Assembly: GCA_965218985.1 (NCBI GenBank)
Contig: CBDCMP010000007.1
Span: forward strand, 1,240,001-1,304,000
Direction: 5' to 3'
Length of the DNA stretch: 64,000 bases
From: Pseudopedobacter sp965218985
GTDB taxonomy: Bacteria; Bacteroidota; Bacteroidia; Sphingobacteriales; Sphingobacteriaceae
The position numbers and the translations under genes are program-made. Numbering within the stretch: position 1 is the first letter of the stretch; each line of letters starts with the position of its first letter. Positions 8,554 through 17,109 of this stretch are shown in pieces. The notes beneath the pieces were generated by a model, which worked only from the letters and a program-made list of their open reading frames with translations, had not been told where the DNA came from and did no database searches.

Positions 8554-10911
8554 ATGAAAAAGGTTAAAAAGAAATTTCAACCTGTTAAAGAATCAGAAGG
8601 CATTAATATAGAACAACTGAAAATTTCTATTTACGAGCATAAATTCTGGTTCATTGTCCTGTCATTAACGGGTTTATTGCTGGCATTTTTTTTTAATCAT
8701 TTCTCGCATCAGAAATATACGGTAAATACTACGCTTGTTTTAAAAGATGATAATGCCGAAGGAACTTTAAGTGCTTTGTATAAGCAATTGGGAGTGCAAA
8801 ATAAAAATGGTAATGTCCAAAATCAGATTGGGGTTTTGAGCTCCTTCACCCTTAATCTGCAGGCATTACAAAACCTCAACTGGCAATTTTCCTGGAGCCA
8901 GGATAAATTTTTATCCCATCCTGATCTTTATAAGAACGACCCTTACCGTGTAGGTATTCCGTCGGGAAGTTTACAAATATTAGGAGTGCCCTTGCATATC
9001 AAGCAAATCAGTGAAAAACAATACACCGTGGAAGCTGATGAAACCAGAGAGATCAATGGTATTAAAAGAGAAATCGATTTTAAGCAAACCGGAACTTTTG
9101 GAAAGCCTTTCAAAAACAAATTTTTCAGCTTTAGGCTGAATAAAATCCCAAATCAGCTTACAGAAAATGGAGATCAATATATTCTTGTTTTTAATGACTT
9201 GGTTTTAATGGCAAAAGATTATCAGAAAAATCTCAAGATAACTGCCGGAGATGCGGAATCCGATTTGATAACAATGAGTTTGGAGGCCACACAGCTTAAC
9301 AGGTCGATAGACTTTTTAAATGAACTGGATAAAGTTTATATAGATTACGGCCTGGCAGAAAAAACCAGGTTAGCAAATAACACGGTTGATTTCATCAACA
9401 AACAACTTGCAGGCGTTTCTGATTCTCTGAAAACAGCTGATGAAAAAGTAACTGATTACCGTTCCGATAATAATGTAGTAGATATTAGTCAGCAATCGTC
9501 AGCTATCATCAACCGTTTAGACAAAATAAACAATGATGAATCTGCAGCTAAAATAAAAGTCGATTATTTTAAAAGCTTAAAGCGATATATAAACAATGCC
9601 GCCGCAATGAAAAGCCTGGTTTCCCCTTCCGTAGTGGGTGTAACTGACCCTGCTCTTAATTCATTGGTAATTAAGCTGGGCGATTTGTTTCAGCAAAGAG
9701 AAGTGCTTTCCAATACGGCACAGGAAGGTAGTCCGCAGTTAATTTCTTTGAATAAGGAAATATCTTACACGCAAAAAAGCCTGTCAGAAAACATCAATAA
9801 CCTGCTGGAGAATGCACAGATGGAGCTGAATAATCTTTCTAACCAAAGGGCAAGCATTAGCGCACAGCTGTCAAGCTTGCCACAAAAACAACAAAACTTA
9901 AAAAATATATCAAGAAAGTCTGATTTGAATAATGACTTGTATACTTTTTTATTGCAAAAAAAATCGGAAGCGCAAATTGCACAGGCCTCCCGGGATCCTG
10001 ATGCCAAAGTGCTTGATGCAGCCAGCTTTGGAACAGCCGATAAAACTGGTTTAAAAAAATTCATGGTTTTGTTTATCGGTTTGTTTGCCGGTTTGGCTTT
10101 ACCGCTTATTTATCTGATCCTTAAAACATTCTTCCATAAAAAGCTGAATTATGTTTCTGATATTTCAGGACAGCTGAGTATTTCCGTTATCGGCAATATT
10201 CTATACAATAAATTTGATACCGAATTGCCTGTTTTAGCTTACCCCAATTCCGATGTCACAGAATCATTCAGAGGATTGAGAATCAATATTCAGTATCTTC
10301 TTAAAAACAAACCGTCTAAAGTTATCGCTCTCCATTCTTCTATAGCAGGCGAAGGCAAAACATTTGTTTCCGCAAACTTGGCTTCTATTCTGGCTCTTAC
10401 CAATAAAACAGTGTTATTGATCGATGCCGATTTAAGAAAGGCACGCACTCATAAAATCTATAATTTAAGCAATAAAGTTGGCCTTTCTGATTACCTGGAA
10501 GGTACAACTTCTTTTACCGAAGTTATACAACCCACCAAAACAAAAGGGTTAAGCGTGGTTTGTGCTGGGTCAAAGCCGCTTTTCCCTTCAGAATTATTAA
10601 ATAATTCTAAACTGGAGGAAATGATAAACGAAGCCAAAAAATATTACGAATATATCATTATCAATAACCCTCCTGTAAATATCGTTAACGATGCCATGAT
10701 GGTTGTTCCTTTTGCTGATATGAACCTTTTCCTACTGAGAATAAAAAGCAGCACCAAAAACGAATTGATGTTTATCAATAAAATTGCTCAGGAAGGGATT
10801 ATTAAAAATATGGCTGTTGCGCTTAATAATGTCACCTACAAGAGCATTGGCCTTTATGAAAAAAATAACGGTGGTTACTATAACGATAACCGCTATTTAC
10901 CTGTCGGTTAA
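8554..10911 (+). CDS. Wzc-type chain-length regulator / BY-kinase-like ATPase
   Basis: 785 aa. A Wzz domain is bounded by membrane segments near 33-50 and 505-525, with a long coiled-coil periplasmic stretch between them. The cytoplasmic ATPase has Walker A S-S-I-A-G-E-G-K-T (595-603) and Walker A' L-L-I-D-A-D-L-R-K (621-629). The Walker B position, normally Asp followed by x-P-P, reads I-N-N-P-P with Asn704, so the key acid is replaced. The tail is tyrosine-containing (Y-Y-N-D-N-R-Y). It should control polymerisation and export with the upstream Wza-type protein. Kinase activity may be weakened or altered by the Asn. Confidence 0.88.
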   Translation: MKKVKKKFQPVKESEGINIEQLKISIYEHKFWFIVLSLTGLLLAFFFNHFSHQKYTVNTTLVLKDDNAEGTLSALYKQLGVQNKNGNVQNQIGVLSSFTLNLQALQNLNWQFSWSQDKFLSHPDLYKNDPYRVGIPSGSLQILGVPLHIKQISEKQYTVEADETREINGIKREIDFKQTGTFGKPFKNKFFSFRLNKIPNQLTENGDQYILVFNDLVLMAKDYQKNLKITAGDAESDLITMSLEATQLNRSIDFLNELDKVYIDYGLAEKTRLANNTVDFINKQLAGVSDSLKTADEKVTDYRSDNNVVDISQQSSAIINRLDKINNDESAAKIKVDYFKSLKRYINNAAAMKSLVSPSVVGVTDPALNSLVIKLGDLFQQREVLSNTAQEGSPQLISLNKEISYTQKSLSENINNLLENAQMELNNLSNQRASISAQLSSLPQKQQNLKNISRKSDLNNDLYTFLLQKKSEAQIAQASRDPDAKVLDAASFGTADKTGLKKFMVLFIGLFAGLALPLIYLILKTFFHKKLNYVSDISGQLSISVIGNILYNKFDTELPVLAYPNSDVTESFRGLRINIQYLLKNKPSKVIALHSSIAGEGKTFVSANLASILALTNKTVLLIDADLRKARTHKIYNLSNKVGLSDYLEGTTSFTEVIQPTKTKGLSVVCAGSKPLFPSELLNNSKLEEMINEAKKYYEYIIINNPPVNIVNDAMMVVPFADMNLFLLRIKSSTKNELMFINKIAQEGIIKNMAVALNNVTYKSIGLYEKNNGGYYNDNRYLPVG

Positions 10912-10944
10912 ATCAAAGTTTAAATTTAAGCAGCAAACAGGCGA

Positions 10945-12375
10945 ATGTTATTTAATTCCATCAACTTTGTTTTCTTTTTCATCATAGTTACCGGTCTCTA
11001 CTTTGCCATACCTCATAAGTACCGGTGGTTTTTATTATTAATTGCCAGCTGTTATTTCTACATGGCATTTGTGCCCATTTACATCCTGATCCTGGGCTTT
11101 ACCATTGTGGTAGATTATTTTGTAGGAATTTGGCTGGAGAACGCCGTAGGAAAAAATCGAAAGATTTTACTGGTTTTAAGTCTGATAGCCAACATCGGGG
11201 TGTTGGCCGTTTTTAAGTACTATAATTTCCTTAACGATAATTTAAGTTTATTTTTAAATGATTTGGGTTATCATAACTCCATAAAAAACCTCTCTATTTT
11301 ACTTCCGATAGGTTTATCTTTTCATACTTTCCAGGCCATGAGTTACACCATCGAGGTGTATCGTGGTAACCACAAAGCAGAAAGACATTTTGGTATTTAT
11401 TCTCTTTACGTAATGTTTTACCCGCAATTGGTGGCCGGCCCAATTGAACGACCACAAAATATCCTTTATCAATTCAGAGAAAAACATCCTTTCGTTTATA
11501 CCAACGTGGTAGAAGGTTTAAAACTGATGCTTTGGGGATTTTTTAAAAAAATTGTCATTGCCGATAGGCTGGCTATCTATGTAAATGCCATTTATAATAA
11601 CCCCACACACCATAACGGACCCACATTTATGGTGGCTACCATTTTCTTTGCCTTCCAAATCTATTGTGATTTTTCGGGATATTCTGATATTGCCATTGGC
11701 ACCGCCAGGGTAATGGGCTTTAAATTGGTAACCAACTTTAAACGACCATATCTCTCTAAAAACATTTCAGAATTCTGGAAACGATGGCATATCTCGCTAT
11801 CAACCTGGTTTAAAGATTACCTGTATATTTCTTTGGGTGGCAACCGGGTAAGCATTCCCCGCTGGTACTTCAATCTTATTTTTGTGTTTACCGTAAGTGG
11901 TTTATGGCATGGTGCCAACTGGACTTACATTGTTTGGGGCGCATTAAACGGTTTTTATTTGGTTTTTGCCATCGTGATGGAGAAATTCAACAAAAAATTT
12001 AATCATGTTATCGGTCTAAACAAAACACCGCTCCTTAATCAGACTTTGCAAATTATAACCACCTTTTTATTAATTGCATTTTCATGGATATTTTTCAGGG
12101 CCAATAGTTTTGATGATGCGCTGTTAATCGTAAAAAAGATATTCATTTTCAAAGGAGAAATTTTTTACGAAAAACCATCACTCGTGATCTATTCCGTTGT
12201 GGGGATATTATTTTTGCTGGTGGTAGAATTTCATCAGGAATACTTCCCGCAGAAATTCCCGTTAATGAATAATAAAAGTTGGGTGATCAGAAACTTATCC
12301 TATGCTTTCTTAATCATTATTATTCTGATGGTAGGCGTATTTGATAGTGGCCAGTTCATTTATTTTCAGTTTTAA
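10945..12375 (+). CDS. MBOAT-family O-acyltransferase (AlgI/DltB-like)
   Basis: 476 aa, polytopic, with the MBOAT signature: F-W-K-R-W-H-I-S-L-S-T-W (His282) and S-G-L-W-H-G-A-N-W (His322), plus Y-P-Q-L-V-A-G-P-I-E-R near residue 155. It passes acyl groups, usually acetyl, across the inner membrane onto an extracytoplasmic glycan carrier or partner protein. An SGNH-fold protein follows 15 bp downstream, as in alginate acetylation systems, so O-acylation of the exported polymer is the best reading. Confidence 0.9.
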   Translation: MLFNSINFVFFFIIVTGLYFAIPHKYRWFLLLIASCYFYMAFVPIYILILGFTIVVDYFVGIWLENAVGKNRKILLVLSLIANIGVLAVFKYYNFLNDNLSLFLNDLGYHNSIKNLSILLPIGLSFHTFQAMSYTIEVYRGNHKAERHFGIYSLYVMFYPQLVAGPIERPQNILYQFREKHPFVYTNVVEGLKLMLWGFFKKIVIADRLAIYVNAIYNNPTHHNGPTFMVATIFFAFQIYCDFSGYSDIAIGTARVMGFKLVTNFKRPYLSKNISEFWKRWHISLSTWFKDYLYISLGGNRVSIPRWYFNLIFVFTVSGLWHGANWTYIVWGALNGFYLVFAIVMEKFNKKFNHVIGLNKTPLLNQTLQIITTFLLIAFSWIFFRANSFDDALLIVKKIFIFKGEIFYEKPSLVIYSVVGILFLLVVEFHQEYFPQKFPLMNNKSWVIRNLSYAFLIIIILMVGVFDSGQFIYFQF

Positions 12376-12390
12376 TTAATTCAACAGGTT

Positions 12391-13341
12391 TTGACCAATA
12401 GCTCATTCAGAAATAGTAAATATCTGTTTTTCTTTAAAAAGGTTTTTCTGTTGTTCTTAATTGTTGCAGCATTTGATTACCTTATTGGCTATTATCTGCA
12501 ATATTACTACTTTAAACAATCTTCTGGGGCGCAATACCGAACTACTGAAGCCATGGAGAAAACCAAAGCTCAGGTCTTAATATTCGGTTCTTCCAGGGCA
12601 AATCATCATTATTATCCAAATCTGTTTGAAGAAAAACTGCATAAGACATTTTACAATGCAGGCCGCGATGCCTCCTCCATTTTTTATGATTATGCCGTTT
12701 TTAAATCGGCGATGAAACGCTATCATCCACAGATGGTAATTCTTGATTTCCAGAGAGAAGAATTTCTTAAACTGGATGCCAGCTATGATAAGCTTTCTAT
12801 TCTGCTGCCCTATTACCATGCTCACCCAGAAATAAGGCCCATCGTAGATTTAAAAGGCCCCTACGAAAGCTTAAAATTACTTTCCGAAATTTATCCTTAC
12901 AATTCCTCTGTTTTAACCATTGCCGCCGGAAACTCCGAATTTAATAAAACCAGAAAAGATGATATGGAGGGCTATGTGCCCTTGTATAAAAAATGGCCCG
13001 AACCTTTAAAAGATAATATCCCTAAAAAAGGAAATGCTTTAGACAATAATAAAGTAAATGCTTTTATTTCTTTTATTGATGATTGCAAAAAAGCCAACGT
13101 TAAAATTGTGGTGGTGTGCTCACCCTATTATGTGAGCTATAAAAAAACTGATCCATCGCTAGAAAAAGGAAAACAAATTGCCCGCTCTAAAAGCATTCAA
13201 TTTTACGATTTCAGCAACAGCCCTTTCTTTCTAAAACATCCGGATTTATTTGATGATACCTTTCACCTCAATAACAAAGGCGCTAAAATTTTCACAAATT
13301 ATTTATTGGGAGATTTAGAGAAAAGTAACCGTGTAGATTAA
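12391..13341 (+). CDS. SGNH-fold partner of the MBOAT acyltransferase
   Basis: 316 aa from a TTG start; the first in-frame ATG is 160 bp further in and would remove the membrane anchor (about residues 13-32). The TTG lies 15 bp after the MBOAT stop. Motifs are L-I-F-G-S-S-R-A (Ser67/Ser68) near the start of the domain and D-D-T-F-H-L-N-N-K-G near the C-terminus, matching SGNH blocks I and V. DltD/AlgJ-like proteins of this kind complete acyl transfer to the glycan outside the membrane. No specific family name can be assigned with certainty. Confidence 0.7.
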   Translation: MTNSSFRNSKYLFFFKKVFLLFLIVAAFDYLIGYYLQYYYFKQSSGAQYRTTEAMEKTKAQVLIFGSSRANHHYYPNLFEEKLHKTFYNAGRDASSIFYDYAVFKSAMKRYHPQMVILDFQREEFLKLDASYDKLSILLPYYHAHPEIRPIVDLKGPYESLKLLSEIYPYNSSVLTIAAGNSEFNKTRKDDMEGYVPLYKKWPEPLKDNIPKKGNALDNNKVNAFISFIDDCKKANVKIVVVCSPYYVSYKKTDPSLEKGKQIARSKSIQFYDFSNSPFFLKHPDLFDDTFHLNNKGAKIFTNYLLGDLEKSNRVD

Positions 13342-13367
13342 AGTTTTTTTGTTACCTCATTTCCATT

Positions 13368-13672
13368 TTATTGGCCCTTTGAAAGGATTCTTGGGCTGTC
13401 CGATATAATCGTGTGGTCTGTTTTTTTTATAGTATGCAGAGCCTTGGACGCTTCCCAGCCGACGATGACATTTTTGCGAACTACCCCCAGTGATATTGTC
13501 CGATATCTCCGGTAGATTTAATCACACGGTGACAGGAAATTATAAGTGCAACCGGGTTGTTACCTATAGCTGTGCCCACCGCACGTGATGCACCTGCATA
13601 GCCTGATTTTTTGGCCAGTTCTTCATAGGTTGTCAAACCTCCGGTAGGGGGCCTTCAATAATATTTCCCAAA
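13368..13672 (-). pseudogene. Truncated Ada/MGMT methyltransferase remnant
   Basis: Read on the minus strand in three frames joined by two shifts, this encodes K-I-W-E-I-L-L-K, then T-G-G-L-T-T-Y-E-E-L-A-K-K-S-G, R-A-V-G-T-A-I-G-N-N-P, I-S-C-H-R-V-I and G-Q-Y-H-W-G, then V-G-W-E-A-S. This is the C-terminal domain of O6-methylguanine-DNA methyltransferase/Ada, including the acceptor cysteine in the C-H-R-V motif. The N-terminal part is missing: the homology stops where the IS1634-like terminal repeat begins. Two frameshifts and the truncation make it non-functional. Confidence 0.85.
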
Positions 13673-15064
13673 TTTTCCTGACTTGTCCAATTTAGGTCAG
13701 CAGGTCTAATTTCTTTAAAAATTCTAGGATTTTCTGAGTTGAATTGGCTCATCATTGTTTCCTTTCCGGTAACTTTATTCTTTAGTCTGGCATCTGTGAT
13801 CTTTTTACATTCATGGATGAAGCTTTTAATCGAAGTCTCTGTTTTCAGTTCGATATGCTTGGAGATGACCAAAGCCATGAAACAGATCAATAGATGAAGC
13901 TTGATAGGCTCTTCTCTATAATGGAATATAGGTCTTGTCTGTAAATCGCTTTTTGATCTCCTAAAGGCCTGTTCAATCCTGTAAAGTTCCCGATATTGTT
14001 CCATGATGGTCTTATTATCAGCAATTGATTCGGGAAGGTTTGTATTAATATCCTTTGACACCGAGCAATTTGCTTGTTCTATCGATCAGCTTTTGGTTAA
14101 GTTCCATGTTCTGTCCAGATGACTTGGTGAACTTGAGTTTCTTGTTCTTGGCGGGGTTGTCGATAAAGAATCTGGCTTTTTCAATCTGCTTCTCCATTTC
14201 ATATTTGTCCTTTCTGTGCCGCAGGGATGAATAGCCGCAGATCAGGTCGCCATGAAATGTTCTGATACGGATACTCTGACCATCTTTCCGAACCATCTTG
14301 CTGTCAATTTCCCGGAGAAGCTCACTGGGATAAAGGTCTTTCCCTCGAAGGTATTGCCTGGGAAAACTTCATACGCGATGGGCAATCCTTCCCTGCTGAC
14401 CATCAAGGCGACCAGAACCGGTGGCTGTTGCGGCTTGTTGTCTTTGGAGAATCTGCTTTTACGCAGTCCATCTGCTCCGAAGGTCTCGAAATGCGACGTT
14501 GTGACATCGCAGAATACCAGATTGTAGTTAAAATCATATCGTGACCGGGCAAACTTTACGGCAATGGTCTCCGCCTTTGTCTTCAGCTCAGGCCATAGAG
14601 GCGCAGATTCGTAATACTTTTGCCTGCGATGTCTTATGCCGAAATATTCCTCCAACAGAGCTATTGACCGTAGTTTGGATCCGGGCTCCAGCATCCGCAT
14701 GGCCACCAGGTCCAGAAGCAACCTGTCCTTCAGTCCGTCAAATCCGATATGGATGATAAGCTTGGAGATCACGTCATGGAAAAAAGAATAATAGATGCCG
14801 ATAAACTCGACCTGATTGATGTTAATGATCTGGTCTGATTGCGAGTCGCCAAACAGGAACAGCTGCTTGGTAGAGGTCTCGATAAAATCGTTGGCAAGTG
14901 AAATGAGATTGGTCAGTTCCTGAGCTGAGCGGGCCGTACCAATATGCCTTATGATGGCCCTTTTGCGGTTTCAATCTTGTAAACCTGAACTGAGGTCGAG
15001 CTTTCTGAATACTTGATTTTCCTGATTTTGTACACTTTTTAACCATTAGGTCAGCAAAATACAA
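13633..15064 (-). pseudogene. Frameshifted IS1634-like (IS4 superfamily) transposase
   Basis: Four overlapping minus-strand frames (from 15064, 14772, 14296 and 14061) together spell one DDE transposase of about 480 residues. Typical stretches are D-G-L-R-K-S-R-F-S-K-D-N, A-Y-E-V-F-P-G-N-T-F-E-G-K-T, Y-R-I-E-Q-A-F-R-R-S-K and H-L-L-I-C-F-M-A-L, which match the IS1634 group. At least three frameshifts separate them, so it is dead. The last frame runs through the left terminal repeat and stops in the flanking MGMT remnant. Base composition is visibly richer in G+C than the surroundings. Confidence 0.88.
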
Positions 15065-15138
15065 AAATCAAAAGCACAATCAATACGTTATCAGGCACTT
15101 ATGTTTTTGTGATTATCCTGACGGACAAGTCAGGAAAA
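13673..15138 (-). mobile_element. Degenerate IS1634-like insertion sequence
   Basis: A perfect 16-bp inverted repeat, TTTTCCTGACTTGTCC at 13673-13688 and its complement at 15123-15138, encloses the broken transposase, giving an element of about 1.47 kb. No matching direct repeat is visible at the two ends. That fits the fact that the left flank is the MGMT remnant and the right flank is another IS relic, so the flanks have been rearranged. Confidence 0.8.
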
Positions 15139-15140
15139 GA

Positions 15141-15284
15141 AACCTGCTGGGCAATTATCACAAGATCAAAAGAAAATACCTGCAGCTTTACCTGAATGAA
15201 TTTTTCTATAAGCTCAACAGAAGGTAATTCGGTGAACATCTTTTCGACAGGTTGGTCATAGCCGCAATTTCAAGTGACAACTAA
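15141..15284 (+). pseudogene. Tail of an ISXO2/IS1595-like transposase
   Basis: Frame 15141-15284 reads N-L-L-G-N-Y-H-K-I-K-R-K-Y-L-Q, then Y-L-N-E-F-F-Y-K-L-N-R-R, a TAA stop, then F-G-E-H-L-F-D-R-L-V-I-A. This is the conserved C-terminus of IS1595 (ISXO2-like) transposases, with one nonsense codon where a Tyr is usual. Nothing of the rest of the gene is present; it begins abruptly next to the IS1634-like right end. Confidence 0.7.
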
Positions 15285-15348
15285 ACGGATAATCAATGAC
15301 TGAAATCTTCAATTCTACGGGGCAAAGAAATTGAAAGTAAACGCTAAT

Positions 15349-16983
15349 TCAATTAGGAAGTTCATAAATACCGATGTTAGGTAAAGAACCTGGCTTTAAA
15401 GGAGTGCCAAAATAATCTCTTCCACCATTATTCTTAATGATCTGCCCACTGCCTATACCCGGTGAATTTTTTTTAAGTTGATACCCTTTTGAGTTTCTAC
15501 TTCCCGGGTCTGTAAATTTTGGGTCAGCCGACAGGCCCTTTGGATCTGTTTGCTGATTGATTGCCTTTTTTCCGAAATAGAGATTGCTATTGAAGATATT
15601 CTCTTTGCTCTCTTCAAAATCATAAAATGCCCCTTCGCTTAAATTATAAAATATGTTGTTCTGATAAACAGTATGATATGGACTGGTTTTCCAAACTTCA
15701 TGGGAAACGATTTTTGTGTTTGCTTGGTTTTTTCCTAAATAAATTACATTATTATAAATATAGGTATTGGTAGCACTGCCGCTTACCCTTATTACACATT
15801 TACCATGCGAAGGGTGTGCATATTTGCCATCATTTTCGAAGATGTTATACCTTACGATAGTGCTGTCGTTAAAATTATTTGGACCTCCAGTGATAAGCAT
15901 CCCATAGTCGTTATCATGTACAAAATTATATTGCAGTATAGTTTTTTTGGTCTTGTAATCTGCATCTATGCCTCCAGCATCTCTATCCTCCTTATTGGCT
16001 TTTGTGAAGCGGCATTCATTAAATTGCCAAATTGCGCTGTCAGAATTAAAACTGAATGCAGCATTCCCAGAAGCCTTTATCGCACAATGATCAAATAAAT
16101 TATTTTCAATAATTGGTTTTTTAGCAACTCTAACTATCAAGGCATTCGCACCTGTATTACTAAAAATTGTATTACTTATTTTAATATTTAAGGAGGGTGT
16201 CCAATCTGTATTTGTTTTCAGTGTACGTTTATCCCACGATGAACTGCAGATGATAAGCCCTGTACGGTCTACATCATGTACACTAACTGAATCAATTATA
16301 ACCCCATTAAAATAAGTTCGTTTCTTTGAGCCAATGATTTTAAAAAGAATTCCACCATTATCTTTACTAGTTTCATCTTTTTGATTGATGTACCCATTCA
16401 CTCCATGAACTTCAAGGCTAATCAGTTTGATCCCTGCTATCTCTCCAAAGTCTTCTCCCAAAATATAGATGCCACATTTAGGGTGATTAGAATTTTTTAA
16501 CTGAGCAGGTAAAATAGGCTCTGCATAATTTTCAGTGTTTCCTGTTTCCCATTTTTCCAAGCTTTGCCCGCCCTGTTCCATGAGGTTATAATTGGTGACT
16601 TCTAAATTATTTATGGTCCAAAATTCCTGGTTATAAAGATAAATGGTCCCGTTATCTACACCATTTCCAGCAATTACAGGTTTCTTCCCGTTTCCATAGC
16701 TACTTATCAAAATCGGTTTTTCTGTACTGCCAGAGCCTTTCGGGTGCAACTGCCCCATCCACTCGTCTCCGGCTTTAAACAAGATCTTATCTCCAGGGGA
16801 AAACGTTGCCGTATTTGCCCTTTCCAAGCTTTTCCAGGCAGTTTTAGGACTTAGACCGTCTCCGTCATCAGCTCCTTCTTTAGCATCTATATAATAGACC
16901 TTTGCCACTCCAACATAGTAGTTTTTGCAGGAGATAACGCTTATTAAGAAGATACACACCAATAAGTCTACGATTTTTTTCAT
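15349..16983 (-). CDS. Right-handed beta-helix lipoprotein of PUL 1
   Basis: 544 aa with a lipobox (V-I-S-C at residues 17-20). It opens with V-Y-Y-I-D-A-K-E-G-A-D-D-G-D-G and S-P-K-T-A-W-K-S-L, the common start of secreted parallel beta-helix proteins, followed by repeated short strands (I-S-N-T-I-F-S-N-T-G, I-E-N-N-L-F-D-H, V-R-Y-N-I-F-E-N). Enzymes with this fold are polysaccharide lyases or glycosidases. I cannot assign a family or catalytic residues. It is last in the minus-strand esterase-SusC-SusD operon, 126 bp after SusD, and is likely surface or periplasmic. Confidence 0.72.
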   Translation of the reverse strand: MKKIVDLLVCIFLISVISCKNYYVGVAKVYYIDAKEGADDGDGLSPKTAWKSLERANTATFSPGDKILFKAGDEWMGQLHPKGSGSTEKPILISSYGNGKKPVIAGNGVDNGTIYLYNQEFWTINNLEVTNYNLMEQGGQSLEKWETGNTENYAEPILPAQLKNSNHPKCGIYILGEDFGEIAGIKLISLEVHGVNGYINQKDETSKDNGGILFKIIGSKKRTYFNGVIIDSVSVHDVDRTGLIICSSSWDKRTLKTNTDWTPSLNIKISNTIFSNTGANALIVRVAKKPIIENNLFDHCAIKASGNAAFSFNSDSAIWQFNECRFTKANKEDRDAGGIDADYKTKKTILQYNFVHDNDYGMLITGGPNNFNDSTIVRYNIFENDGKYAHPSHGKCVIRVSGSATNTYIYNNVIYLGKNQANTKIVSHEVWKTSPYHTVYQNNIFYNLSEGAFYDFEESKENIFNSNLYFGKKAINQQTDPKGLSADPKFTDPGSRNSKGYQLKKNSPGIGSGQIIKNNGGRDYFGTPLKPGSLPNIGIYELPN

Positions 16984-17109
16984 GATGATTTAAAATTTAC
17001 GATTAAACATTCTTTTTTACACAATGAAGCGCAGGCAGATACTGGTCAAAAATTTTTATTTTTGATCAAATAGAAAAAGTAGTGGCCCCTTGGAGAACAC
17101 TAATTATAA

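Noticed and set aside
14252..14756. Plus-strand ORFs in the IS1634-like region
   Set aside because: They mirror the minus-strand transposase frames, whose motifs are recognisable.
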